Part shown: in pieces, positions 1 through 13,205 of the stretch
Layout: every line of letters begins with the position of its first letter
How positions within the stretch are numbered: the stretch's first letter is position 1
Notes under the pieces: generated by a model
The model's input: only the letters and a program-made list of their open reading frames with translations
What the model was told of the DNA's origin: nothing
The model's database searches: none
DNA from: Scleromitrula shiraiana
Lineage: Eukaryota; Ascomycota; Leotiomycetes; Helotiales; Sclerotiniaceae
Assembly (NCBI GenBank): GCA_028455995.1
Contig: JABELC010000015.1
Span: forward strand, 1-64,000
Direction of reading: 5' to 3'
Length of the DNA: 64,000 bases
Program-made: the position numbers and the translations under genes

Positions 1-3000
1 ATCAACTTTTATGATTTTTCAATATATTTCAAAATTCTAAATTATTAAAATATAACTTGATTCTAATTTTTTAGAAAAAGTAGTTTATTTTTTAATTCAA
101 AATATTGAATCAATTTATTTAAATAAATAATAAAATATAAATGTAAAAAGTTTTATTTGAATAATACTTAAATATTTTTTAATGAAGCTTTAATTTAAAA
201 AATATTTTATAATGTATTAATTAAATTTTTTTAGTCATTTTAAATATAATTTAATAATTTATTAAATTTTAATAAGTATTTATTATTATAATAGTATCTA
301 AATAGTCCTAATAAAATAAGAATAATTAATAAAAACTTTAATTATTAATAAATATTCAATATTAAAAAGTTAAAATAATTTATTTATATTATTATTTAAA
401 TTTACTTATATAATAGGATAAAAGACGATAATAATTAAATAAAAAGTAAAATAAAAAATAAAATAAGTAAATTTATAATTAAAACTAAATTATATATGAT
501 AATATTATTATTCAAATTTTAAAAATAGAAAATAATGTGATATAGTATATCAAAATCACTATATTATAATAATTATTATTTTAAAAAATCAAAGAAAATA
601 TTTGTTTTAATATATAATATACATAAATAATATAATTAAATAATTAAGTATAAAAATATCAAAGATCTTTTTAATATTATTTATATAATTAACAATTTTA
701 AATAACTTATTATTTTTATAAAAATAAAATTATAATATTTATATAAATATTTAATTATTATAATATAAATAAAAACAAGATCAATAAATTGATAAAATAT
801 TATAATCAATATTAAATATATGGTAAATGATTCAAAGAATTTAAATTTAAAATTAATAATAATAAAAATATAATATTTAATTTAATTATATAATTATAAT
901 TAATATATTATATTTAATAAAATAAAAAAAAATAAATAATAATATTTTAAATAATTTATTAATAAATATATTTAGGATATAATTTGATTTAAATGGATTA
1001 ATATTTATATAGATTTTTAAATTATATTATTATTAATATTGATATATAATTTATTATAAAGAAATTTAATAAATATATAAATTATAGTAATTAAAATAAA
1101 ACTAGTTTTTATAAAATTTTATTAATTAATTAATAAAATTAAACAATATTATAAAATTATATAATAAATATAGAAGATTTTATAAAATGAATTATAATAA
1201 TTTAGTTTTATAAAAAAAAAATATTATAAATAATAATAAAAGTTATAAATGATTTCATAAATTTTAATAAATTAATTTCAATATTTTTAGTATTTAATAT
1301 GTTTATAATATAGGAAAATCAGATTTATTAATAAAAATTATTATTGATTAATAATAAAATTGTAAAAAGTAAATAATAAGATTTATAGATATAAAGTAAT
1401 TAAATTAGTAAGAAATATATTATAAAAATAAAATAAAATAAATTCTTTATATATAAAATATAATTTAAAAATATATTTAAAGATTTTAGTATATAAAAAG
1501 ATTATTGGAATGAAGAAAAAAAAATGGATAAATCTTTATATTTTTAAATTAATAAAAAGTAAAAATTATAAAGTTAATTAAATAGTTATATTATAATAAT
1601 ATAATTAATATTAATTTGTTTGTATTATAAAGAATTTGTTAATTTAATATTAATTATTAATAATATATATAGAAAATTATATATTATTTATATTTATAAA
1701 TGATAATAATAATTAATTAATTATTTAAAAAATATTAAAAACAATAATTTTAAAGTTATTTAAATTAATGATTTATAAATATGGTAGATTAAGAAAAGAT
1801 TAAAGCTTTAATATTTTATTATTAATGATACTTTAATTTTATTAATTATTTAATAAGATGTATGATAAAAAATATGATTTAGGTTGTATATAGAGAATAA
1901 AGATTTTAAAGAAATATTATTCAATATTATAATGTTATTAAATGATATATATATATATTTAGGTAAAGCTTTTTTTATTAATAAGTTAATTTTTTTATTA
2001 AATAAATTAAATATAATAAAAAGAAAACAAATGGAATGAATCTAAAATTAAAAAAAAAACAATTAAATAGATTAATGAAAATTAGTATATTTGAAATGAT
2101 AAAATAAAAAAAGATTTTAATAAAAATAAATTTTTTTAAATATAAATAAATTAATAAATTTAAATATTTAGATATAGAGAATATATATAAAAATTCAGAT
2201 TTATTATATAAGATTTTAATAATATAAAAAAATATATTATATTTATATAATTTTTAATTATATAATATTTGATTTATTGATTAGTATTAATAATTATAAT
2301 TATTATAATGATAATGAAAAATAATAATGTATTTAATATTTATTTATATAATATTATTTAAATATATATAAATAAATTTAATATTTATCTATTTTATTTT
2401 TATATATATAATTCTAAATATAGAATATTTATTAGAAATTATATTTTATACAATATAATCATTATATAAAATTCTAGAAATAGAAAATTATTAATTTAAT
2501 ATATATTTAAATTATTACATTATAAAATTTAAAATAATAATATTGATATATAATTTTTATTTGTTATATATATAAAAATAAGGATTTAGAATTATAATAA
2601 TATAGATAGATCATACTCTAATTATTGTTAATGAATAATTTATTTATAAAAAAGAATATTATTTAAAAGAAATTGAGTTTTTATATAAAAAATAAAAATA
2701 GCTAATTAAAATATATTTGTTTAAATTTAATAATAGCTTAATTTATTAAAAGTTCAATAATTATAATAAATTAAAAACTTTAATATAAGAGTTTAAAGTA
2801 AATTAAGGATATTAATATTAATATATATAAAATATATAGTAAATTTTAGAAGAATATAATATTAAAAAAGTAATATATATAAGATATTATAATTTATATT
2901 ATATAACTTATTATTAATTCAAAGCTTTATTTGATTTAGTATAAATTATATAGAATATTGAATTAAAAAATGAAAATATAAAAACATTCAATAAATATAT

Positions 3001-3881
3001 CAAATAATAAAAAAGAAATTTTATAAAAAGGTTTTAATTTATATTATTAAATTTTAACTTTTTTATATATTTATATTTATCTGATATATTATATATAAAT
3101 AATTTTAATTTATTTTTTCAAATTAAATATGTCATTATATTGATAAATAAAAAATAAAAATAAAATATTATATATTAATTTTTAATTAAATATACATATA
3201 TTACTTAAATTAGACTAATATTAATACTTTCTATAATACTTTTATATTTATATAATTTATATAATGGTATAAATTTAATTTTTTATAATGAATTTATATT
3301 CTTATTTAATTATTAATTAGATTTAAAATATAATAAAAAATAATTTATAATGAATATTATAGCATTATCTTGATGATATAAATATAAAACAAAATTATAA
3401 AAAAAGAATAAATTAATATTCAATGATAACTTAATAATATCATAATAAAAATAAAACCTTAATTTAATATTAAAAAAACTTATTAACATAAATAAAGTAG
3501 GTAATAAAAATTAATAAATAATTAAATATAAAAAAAAAGATTTTGATTTTTATTTTTTTTATTTTTTTTTTAAAAATAAACTAAATAATAATTAGTATTA
3601 TTTAGGTTAACCTCTACTAATTATTACAAAATAAATAATAAAATATATACTATAAAAAAATAATAATAACATAAAATAACGATATATATAATCTAAACAA
3701 TATTTATTTCTAATTCAATATCAACATATTATATTATAATATAAACAAATTATGAAAATATCAACAAAATAAAAGATTAAAAAAAGTTTATTTTATCTTC
3801 TTTATATAAAATAATCATAACTTTTTATAAAGTTCAAACTTTTTTATATTATATACTATTAGATTTTTAAAGAATTATCAA
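1..3881 (-). mobile_element. Internal region of RIP-degraded LTR retrotransposon, minus strand, runs off left edge
   Basis: Read on the minus strand, this stretch follows the LTR at 3,882-4,041 and is colinear with the 5' internal part of the complete element at 20,818 onward. I checked three windows by eye: 3,780-3,881 matches 20,818-20,925; 3,540-3,780 matches about 20,925-21,150; about 2,625-2,740 matches about 21,870-21,990. Differences are mostly transitions in an almost C/G-free background, the pattern expected of RIP. No reading frame survives, so gag/pol content is not visible. About 3.9 kb of a ~7.1 kb internal region is inside the window; the other LTR should lie beyond the left edge. 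The superfamily (Copia or Gypsy) cannot be read from the sequence. Confidence 0.75.
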
Positions 3882-4041
3882 TATTTATAGGATTAAATAT
3901 ATGATCTTACATCCTATATTATTAAAAAGATATATACTCTTAATAATGTATAATATTCTTTTTTGATCTTCTTAAATATAATAATATAATATACAGAATA
4001 CCCATATTGTACAATTCCATACCCCCAGAGTCATACAAACA
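3882..4041 (-). repeat. 160-bp LTR, 5' LTR of the minus-strand copy
   Basis: The reverse complement aligns without gaps over most of its length to the preserved LTR at 35,272-35,432, starting TGTTTGTATGACTC and ending at the counterpart of CTATACAGACA. Nearly every difference is C-to-T or G-to-A. The half next to 4,041 keeps the motif CATACCCCCAGAGTCATACA. Internal retrotransposon sequence lies on its left, so for the minus-strand element this is the 5' LTR. Confidence 0.85.
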
Positions 4042-4322
4042 ATAATAAATATTCAAATTTTATAATTTTAAAATCTATTTAAAAACTATTTTATTTATAA
4101 TGAATATTCAAATTTTATCATATTTAACTTAAAATTGGAAAACCACTTTTTTATAATAAATATTAAATATTATAAAATTTAATTCTTTTTTTTTATTAAA
4201 AACTAAAGAATTTATAATTCTTTTATTATTAAAAGTTATAAAACGTTTTTTATTAATAATAAATAAAAATATTTAATTTTATTAAAATTAAAATTTTAAT
4301 TTATAATATATATATTAATTAA
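4042..4322 (+). mobile_element. 3' internal fragment of a second LTR retrotransposon copy
   Basis: This piece is colinear with the 280-300 bp just upstream of the 3' LTR of the complete element (about 27,665-27,959), including the shared run ttaataataaataaaaa. It is therefore the 3' end of another, plus-strand copy whose remainder has been separated by insertion of the minus-strand copy ending at 4,041. The join at 4,041/4,042 is abrupt. Confidence 0.75.
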
Positions 4323-4481
4323 TATTTGTATGATTGTAAAAGAATATAATAATAAAATTTAAAATTATTTTTTAATTATATAATTATATTCAAAAGATCA
4401 AGAAGAATATTGAACGCTATTGAGAATACGTATCTCCTCAACGGGCACGTGACGTAAAGTCACGTATTGACTATACAAACA
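4323..4481 (+). repeat. 159-bp LTR, 3' LTR of plus-strand fragment
   Basis: It aligns end to end with the preserved LTR at 35,272, beginning tatttgtatgatt (RIP version of TGTTTGTATGACT) and ending ctatacaaaca. The first two thirds are heavily mutated, but about 4,431-4,470 keeps CTCCTCAACGGGCACGTGAC and the following CACGT arm almost unchanged. I see no matching 5-bp target duplication with the 3' flank, as expected if its 5' LTR lies off the window. Confidence 0.85.
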
Positions 4482-5639
4482 ACATTTTTATTATTAATTT
4501 TAAAAAAAATACAAATCTTTTTATAACATTTTTTTTCTTGAATCTTTATTTTTAAATAAATAATATAAATCAAATCAATAAAATGAATCAAATTTAATAT
4601 TATCAAAATTTCAAAGTGTTTATTTATCTCGAATTAAAAATAAATCTTTAAGTTTCGATTTAATCATTTCTATTATAATTTAACAAATCTGCAAATATAT
4701 TTTTAAATAATCTTTTGAAATTTCTTCGATTCTATTGAAATCAAAATATCATTTAAAATACTAGAAATAAATAATAAAACTTCTTAGAAGAATTTAAGAA
4801 ATTAAATTATTTTATTCTAATACTTTATTAAATAACTTTTTTATTAAATTGTTTGAAAAAATATTAATAAACAAATATTATTTTAAAAACTAAATTATGT
4901 TATTTTTTATAAATTGCTAATTAATTCAAAAAATCGATTATCAATATAGTAATACTTTTTATAAATAAAATTCAATTAAATAAAAAATGTATATTAGAAA
5001 TATTTATTAATTTTTTAATATAAAAAGTATTGAACTACATAATCAAAAATTAATTATTAAATATTTTAAAAAGATTATTTTTTTTGGATAAAATAAAATA
5101 AATAATCAGTTTTAAAAAACTATAAATTAAAATTTATATTTAATAAATAACATAAAAGTTTTTTAGTTAAATCAATGTAAAATATTATGAAACACTTTTA
5201 TATTCTTTCTTTTACTTTTGATTTAAATAAAAAAGTTTATCAAAATTTTAATATAAAAGTTTTATTATATATTAATAATATAATTTTGATAATTTCTTCT
5301 TTATCTTTTTAAACAAAAAATATTTTACAAAAAGGAATTATTATATTATATTAAAAAAAAGTTATTAATATACTACAATTTAATATTATTAAAGTTAACT
5401 TAAGTTATTTTATGAAAATAAAAAAACTAAATCAATTATTATATTTCTTAATTAAAAAATATTACAATTAAAAAATATTGTAATTAAAAAGTATCATAAT
5501 TCAAACATCTTATAATTAAAAAGTCTGATTTATTAATTAAATATATAATTTAATATTAAGTTAATATTTAAAAAATGTACAACTATGTATACTAAATAAA
5601 TTAAACTGAAATTTAATACTTTAATCAAATTTATCAATA
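4482..5639. other. AT-rich degraded DNA, unassigned
   Basis: No reading frame, RNA gene or clear repeat boundary was recognised. Scattered C/G bases and shared k-mers with nearby LINE-like copies suggest older transposon debris, but I could not align it convincingly. Confidence 0.5.
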
Positions 5640-6475
5640 AGAATAAAAAATTAAATATAATGATTATTTATTCAATCTATATAATCTATATTATTAATAT
5701 CATATATTATAATTTAATATTTTAATAAAAAAATTAATGGAATCTAATCAAATCTTTATAATAATTCTAAAATTTAAAACTGAAAAAAATCCTCAAAATC
5801 TTTTAAATAATCTTTATATTAATTCTAAAAATTAAAGCAAATTTATTTTTTATATTCCTTCATTAAAAATACCAAACGAAAAATTAAGAATATATTATTC
5901 TAACTAAAATTATATCTATTTAAATCAAAACATAGTTTAAACAATTATTATATATATTTAAAAAAACTTCAAAATATCTATTATTAAATATTAAAAATAC
6001 TCAAAAATTCAAAAAAACTAAATAATCTTAAAAAATTTTGATATAAAGATTAAATCAAAAAAGCAAACATAAAACTCCTAAATACAACAATTAAAACAGA
6101 ACATATCATAAAGTATATTTAAAAACAAAAACAATCATTAGACTTTAACATTTAAAAAAAACAAAAAAATTAATATAGTAAATGAATTAAAACAAAACAA
6201 GAAAAAATGAATATTATTAATAAAAAAAGGAAATAGATATTATTAACAAAAAAAATTATTTTAAGAAGAAAACTACAAAAAGTTTAAACAAACAAATAAG
6301 TTAAAAAAGCTGTTTTTCTTTTTTCTTCATTTTAAAGCTAGACCTTCAGTCTCTCTCTAAAACAGGTTAACTATGAAAATATGAATTTTAAATCACCAAG
6401 ATATTAAGTCTCAATAATCTCATATAGTCAATGCATGAAATAGGACTTTAAACCAAAAAAAAAGAAAAAAACAAT
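5640..6475 (+). mobile_element. LINE-like element, 3' portion with conserved 3' terminus and A-rich tail
   Basis: The conserved ~117-bp terminus at 6,338-6,454 starts GCTAGACCTTCAGTC and ends GGACTTTAAACC, followed by an A-rich tail (6,455-6,475). The upstream part (5,860-6,337) aligns with 20,530-20,652 joined to 28,125-28,430, that is, with the copy interrupted by the complete LTR element. It therefore serves as the empty-site reference for that insertion. The 5' limit is uncertain. No coding frame is left. The LINE assignment is inference from the A-tail and, for sister copies, long variable target duplications. Confidence 0.65.
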
Positions 6476-6479
6476 CAAG

Positions 6480-8060
6480 ACTTAATATTTTATTCATTAG
6501 AAATTTATATTCTTATAATTATTATATTTTGGGAATTATTATATCGTTGTGATTATTTTATTTTTGAAAAAATTAAGAACTTAGCTTGAAAAAAAAAACA
6601 ATTTTTTTAATTATATTTTTTTATTTTATTCTTCTATAATTTTCTTTTAGGATAGATTCTTGTGTATTAATTATATTTTCTTCAAGTTAATTCTTCATCT
6701 TGATTTTATTTTCTTCCTTTTAAGCATTATAACTGAATAATTATTTTTATTTTTCAATTATTTTTTCTATTCTCTTTTATTTCAATTTTGTATTCAAAAA
6801 GGATTTTAGTTTAATTTTTTGAATTGAATTTTTACATTTTTTTATTAAATATTTTTAACATTTTGATTATAATCATTTTGAAAAAATGTTTATATATATA
6901 ATAATTTTTCAAAACATGTTTTAATTTGAATAAATATAATGCAATATATTTATATTATAATTTTAATTAGAATAATATATTCTCAATTTTTGAGTTTACT
7001 ATATTTTTGAATAAATGAACTTCATTTTTTATTCTTTAATCAAATATTTTATTATAAACTATTCTTTTTTATATTTAATTTCTACTTTAATTCATATTAA
7101 TTGAATTATTTAATCTTTTCTTGATTCATAATATTAATATAATTTAAGATTTATCAAAATAAAATATACAATATTAGGATTTTATTAAATCTTTTCTATT
7201 GTTATTTTTATATCATGATATTGGATTCATAATTATAAATTATATATATCAATAGATTATTTTATCTTAATGTTGTGAATATCTTTTAAATTATTTATTT
7301 ATTTCATATTCTGAATTTTTATGTTTAAATATATATTTTATATATAAAAGAATTAATATAAAATTATGAAATTTTGATATATTATTAGTACATAATATTT
7401 TTATCAAATTTAATTTATGAAAGTTATTAATACATAATTTTATAATTTTATAACTTTCATTTATTCAAATAATTTAAGATTTTAATAAAATTTGATTTCA
7501 TTTTAATTCAAATTTGATTTAAATAATGCTATAATTTATTATAATTATTAAATTATTATTTTTATAAACCTTATGAATTTGAATTTGTTATCTTGTTAGT
7601 TATTAATATTTTTGTAAAATCTTAATTCATTTTAAAATTCAATGTATAGTTTAGAAAATATTTGTTTTATATTTATTATGTAAATATTAGTTTAAAGTTT
7701 ACTAGAAACGATTTATAGTTATTCAAATTTCATTGATTTTATGAATTTTGGTTTTGTTTTATTAGATAAAGCTAAATTTTCAATATTTATATTATTAATC
7801 TTTATATTTTTTCAAGATTTTTTCAAGATGTTTTTCAAAATTTATTTTTATTATTAAATGATTTAAGTTTTGTATTTTATTTATTATATCATGTATAATA
7901 TTATACCATAAATTATTAAATATTTATTTTAATATAAAATATATCATATATTACAAATCTAAAAAAGGTTTAAATTTTAAATTAGATTATTTTTCAATTA
8001 AAATACAAATAAAATTTAAATTCAAAATATATAAAACATTACTATAATAATTATAAAAGA
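6480..8060 (-). mobile_element. Probable minus-strand LINE-like copy lacking its 3' terminus
   Basis: About 6,840-7,100 aligns with 9,640-9,830 and 30,240-30,430, both in minus-strand LINE copies. The 120-bp terminus expected at its left is missing; instead the plus-strand copy ending at 6,475 abuts it. The rest (to about 8,060) is AT-rich and I could not align it securely, so the right limit is a guess. No genes seen. Confidence 0.45.
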
Positions 8061-8086
8061 TTATGAATATAGACAGATTCTTCATA

Positions 8087-8325
8087 ATAATAAAAAAAAA
8101 AAAAAATCAACAAAAAAAAAATCAACAAAAAAAAAATCAACAAAAAAAAAATCAACAAAAAAAAAATCAACAAAAAAAAAATCAACAAAAAAAAATCAAC
8201 AAAAAAAAAATCAACAAAAAAAAAATCAACAAAAAAAAAATCAACAAAAAAAAAATCAACAAAAAAAAATCAACAAAAAAAAAATCAACAAAAAAAAAAT
8301 CAACAAATAAAAAATCTAACAAATA
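8087..8325 (+). repeat. Minisatellite, ~15-bp unit (TCAAC plus A run)
   Basis: About 15 tandem units of TCAAC followed by 9-10 A residues; a few units are 14 bp. The open frame across it (Lys-Lys-Asn-Gln-Gln repeats) is produced by the satellite and is not a gene. It lies in otherwise anonymous AT-rich DNA. Confidence 0.95.
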
Positions 8326-9370
8326 AAAATGAATCAAAAAATAGATAATTTAATACAAAATATAATATACTGTTTTTATAACCCTTTTAATAATCATATA
8401 TTATAGATTTCAAAATTGATAGATATAAAACTATATTAAAATATAGAATATTTCTAAATACAAATAAAAATAAAAAAGATTATAAAAAATATATCTGAAA
8501 ATAAAATTCAAAATCAATCAAAAGAATATAATAAAATGAATAAAGTTAGAAAAGATTAATTTCAAAAGAATCTATTTTATATTTCAAATTTAAAGTTATA
8601 ATAAAATTAGAAAGAATTTATTTAAAAAGAATTTATTTTATATTTCAAATTTAAAGTTATAATAATAATGGAAGCATTATAAATATATAGAATTTATGAT
8701 ATCAAGGTAAAATTAAAAATTATTTCTTAAAATCTATTTGATAATCTTTAGATTTATAAATGAAAAGAAAACTGATTAAAATAAAATAAAAAAGTAAACA
8801 TATTAACAATTTATTATTAAATATTGTTATTATAAATGAATTTATTAAATATTATTTTCTATATTATAAGTAACAAATGATATCAAACAATTAAAAAAAT
8901 ATATAAAAAATAATCAAAATAAATCCATAATTAATTTATAAAAAATCAAAGTTATACAAAATTTTGAATTGTTTAAAAATCTTTAATTGTATTATTGAAA
9001 AATTTATTAACATCTTTATATCAATTATTGTTTATTAATTTACTATATATTCAATATATGATTATTATTTATAATAATTTAAAAAGTTTATATCGATCAA
9101 TTATTAAAATCAAATAAAAAACAAAATTTAAATAATATTATAGTAATTAACAATTTGTTTTAATGTACTAAACAAATTTTTACAGATTTCAATAATAAAA
9201 AAGTTTTAAATGTAATAACATTCAAGAAATTTATCTTTAATTTCTCGAATAAAGATTAAATTTAAAAACAATATATTAATGATTTTGAAATTTATTATTA
9301 AATAAATATACAAATTCAAAAACTATTATTGAAAATATATTATGATTCCTTTTAGTTTAAATATATATAA
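8326..9370. other. AT-rich degraded DNA, unassigned
   Basis: No gene or RNA recognised. Around 8,540-8,660 two similar blocks (aaaagaat..ttttatatttcaaatttaaagttataataa) stand about 80 bp apart, a local tandem duplication. Otherwise nothing stands out. Confidence 0.5.
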
Positions 9371-10895
9371 TTTTTTTATTTTTTTTGGGTTTCGAGGCCT
9401 GTTTTAATTATTGACTATTTAAGATTATCAAGGGTTAATATCTCAATGATTTAAAATTTATATTTTTATAGTCAATATATTTTAGGGAAAAATTAAAAGT
9501 CTAATTTTAAAACAAAGAAAAAAAAATTATTCTAATTCTATACTTTTATTTTTATTTTTTTTCAAAATAATCTTTTTTTTTTTAAATTTTTTTTTATATT
9601 AATTTATTTTTTCTATCAATCTTATTTTTTTCAATATTTTTAATATTTTGATAATAGATATTTTAAAGTGTTCTTTTTTATATATATGTAATAATTATTT
9701 AAAGTATATTTTAATTTAAATAAATAAAATTTGATATATCTATATTATTAATTTTTCATTTTATATTTTTAAATAAAGAGTTTTTTATTTTATTTTTTGA
9801 TTAAATATTTTATTATAAATTGCTTTTTTCTTAGATTTAACTAAATTAATTAATTTTTGAATTCATTATAATAAAATTAGTTATATTTAAATTTAAATCT
9901 TATTATATAATAGATTTAATACTTTTTTATTGTTCATACTTAATATTAATATAATTTGAGATTTCATGAAATAAAATTTCAATTTTATATATTTTAATTT
10001 ATTTTGTTTTTTTTATAATTTTGATTTATTAATTTCATTTAAAATTATTCAATAAAGTTTTTAATTTATGCTGTAAAAACAAATATATTTAAAATTATAT
10101 TTTGAATTCCATAATTGGATTTATTATTTTAATCATATAAATAACTTTTTTTTAATTTATTATTATATATAATCTTTAAAGAATTCACATTATATTATTG
10201 AATATTATTTAATTTTAAATTACAATTATAGAAAATAATATTCATATTGATTAAATTTTTTTTTAAATTTATTTATAAGTATAGATATTTTTAAATAAAG
10301 AGACTTTATGGAAAAATTAATAATTAATAGTTTATTTAAATAATTTTTTGGTTGGTTTTTGATATTTTATCAATGAAAATAAAATATAATTTATTTTTTT
10401 TAAAAAAATAAACTAAGATTAATCTAATGATTTAAAAGAATATTGATAAAAATAGAATTTATGAAATATTATTATAATATATTATAATTAATATAAATTT
10501 TTCAAAAGTCTTGTTTTGTTAAATAAAATTTCTTTATTATAAATATTAATAAAATATTAAGAAGAGAATTTTAATATTGAAATATTATACTTTTTAATAT
10601 TAATATTTAATTTAATTTTAAACAAAAACTATTTTAATTTTTATCATTAATATGAAAATTATTTAAAAAACTTTAAAGATTTTTTATAATCTTAAATCTT
10701 AAAGTTATCATGAAAATTGGATTAATCTTAATTAATTCTTTTATCAAATTATTAAATTATAATTTACTATATTAATAATACAAGCTATATAGATTTAATG
10801 AATAATTGCTGCATTCAGCCTTTTTTTAATATTTATAAATCTAGCTATTCGATAGAATGCCGATTTCGCTTGTCCAGGACTATTTAAATATACTA
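9371..10895 (-). mobile_element. LINE-like element, minus strand, with T-rich (A-tail) left end
   Basis: On the minus strand it ends at the conserved terminus (9,387-9,503, reverse complement of the 6,338-6,454 segment) followed by an A-rich tail (T run 9,371-9,386). The rest is colinear with 29,789-31,520 and with 28,560-29,760. The far end (10,796-10,890) keeps unusually many C/G bases, including the stretch around GCCGATTTCGCTTGTCCAGG, probably a less mutated 5' part. All frames are stopped. Confidence 0.65.
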
Positions 10896-12846
10896 AATAT
10901 AGTTGATAATACTTTTTATTTAAAATTTATATTTATTTCAAAATTTACATTTATTTTAAAAGCAAAAATGATTCTATTTAAATTGATCAATCTAACTCAT
11001 GGTTCTTTAATTTCTTTTTTCAATAATATATAAATAAATAAATAAATATATTAATTTAGAAATATTAATTTATAATGATATCTTTCAAAAAATTTGTTTA
11101 ATTTATATTTCTTTTATTTTATAAAGATAAAGTAACAAAATTATGTTTAATAATAATATATATAAGTTTAATATACACATTTTTAATAAATATAGAATCA
11201 ATTTAGAATCAATTTGAAAAATAAAAAAATAAAACATAATATTTTAAAAAATAATTATATTAATAATCTATGAAAAATAATATAGTTATTCTTCAATATA
11301 TATTCAAATAAATTATAAATAATTACATAAATATATACAATTATGAGAAAGTTAAATTAATCAATGAATAAAATTTGTTAAAAATTAATTAATAGTATTA
11401 CGATTAAGAATGAATTCAAAATATTTATTAAAAAATATTATAATTATCATAAACATTTAAATAAAAATAATAAGGTTCAATATCCGAGTCTTTTTTATAT
11501 ACAAAATCTTTTTTGATTGAAAATTATATTATATAACTTATTTTATCATAATTTCCAAATAAAAAAAAGTAAATTTAGTTATAAAAATAAAATAAAAAAA
11601 TAAAAAGTTTTAATATACATACAATCAATTTGATAAGAATAATTTATTAATTAATGATAAAAGATTTGCTTCTGCATCATAGTCTAATTTTCAAAAACAA
11701 TTTTATAATAAATAAAGAATATAAAAATTCAAAGATTATTATAGAAAAATTTAAATACCATTAAAACAAGTAATTATATATTTCATATTAGGGTTGCTTT
11801 TTTGATTAATTTGTTTTATAAATATGAATCTGATTATTAAATAAATAAAAAAGACTTTTATTATGATATAATAAAAAGTAATAAAAATCATTATATTTTG
11901 AAGAATAATGTTTTAGATTTTGATATTGTATATATATAGATATATCTTATTTATTATAAAATTATAGAAAATTTAATTACTTTTTATAAAGATAATAATA
12001 ATAATATCATAAAATTTATTTTATATACAAGAAGTATTTCTAAAAAAAGTTATTTTTCATTTTTATTTTTATTAAATATATCAAAGTACAGTAGAACATA
12101 AATATAAATAATAATAATATTTATATTAATTTTAGAAGTTATATTAAATTTAATAAAGTTAAACAAAATTAAGAAAAATAGATAAAAATTAAATTGATAT
12201 AAAACAATATAATTATAAATAAAAAAATATAAATAATATTATATAATGATTATGTTATAAGTGTACAATATAAAATAAACAGTAATATCTAAAAATAATT
12301 GAAAATGTTTTTATTAATAATAAATATAAACTAATTGAATTTTATCAAACGAAATAATCAAATTTTATAAGATAATTCAAAATACATATATATTAACATA
12401 TTTATTTATAATACATAAATTATAAATAAAAAACGATAAGTATAAAAAGTTTGCAGAAACTTTTTAAAAAGATTAAGAATTTTGATATTTTTTCTACGAT
12501 TTCTTTTATACATAATAAGGATTATTTACATAATGATCTTGGGGTTATCGATAAATAAATCAAATCGAAGATGAAATTACTATTATTATATCAAAATGAT
12601 TTTAATCAATCATTATCAAATAAGGATTAATTTTATCTAATACATACATAGAAATTTTTTGACTAATGACTTTTTATTTTACATATTTATAAAAAACTTT
12701 AAAAAAAAGATTGAAGCTAATCAAATTACCTTTATTTTTGAATAAATTCAATATAGAAACAATACAACAAATAAAATAATGAGAAAAGTGATAAAAGTAA
12801 AGAAAATACAACAAAATAAGAATTCTTATTATTATATGATTATTAA
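10896..12846. other. AT-rich degraded DNA, unassigned
   Basis: No gene recognised. Slightly less AT-extreme patches occur near 11,470-11,500, 11,660-11,690 and 12,430-12,660, probably fragments of older repeats, but none matched a family that I could define. Confidence 0.45.
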
Positions 12847-13205
12847 TAATATAATAATATAATAATATAATAATATAATAATATAATAATATAATATATA
12901 ATATAATAATATAATAATATAATAATATAATAATATAATAATATAATAATATAATAATATAATAATATAATAATATAATAATATAATAATATAATAATAT
13001 AATAATATAATAATATAATAATATAATAATATAATAATATAATAATATAATAATATAATAATATAATAATATAATAATATAATAATATAATAATATAATA
13101 ATATAATAATATAATAATATAATAATATAATAATATAATATATAATAATATAATAATATAATAATATAATAATATAATAATATAATAATATAATAATTTA
13201 ATAAT
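12847..13205. repeat. 8-bp satellite (AATATAAT)n
   Basis: About 45 near-perfect tandem copies of AATATAAT, with a phase slip near 12,893 and 13,140 where a shorter tatata step occurs. Pure A/T. No function is implied; such arrays expand by replication slippage. Confidence 0.95.

Noticed and set aside
8063..8326. 87-codon Lys/Asn/Gln protein, or a CRISPR-like array
   Set aside because: It is a 15-bp tandem satellite without spacers; the frame is an artefact of the unit length being divisible by three.
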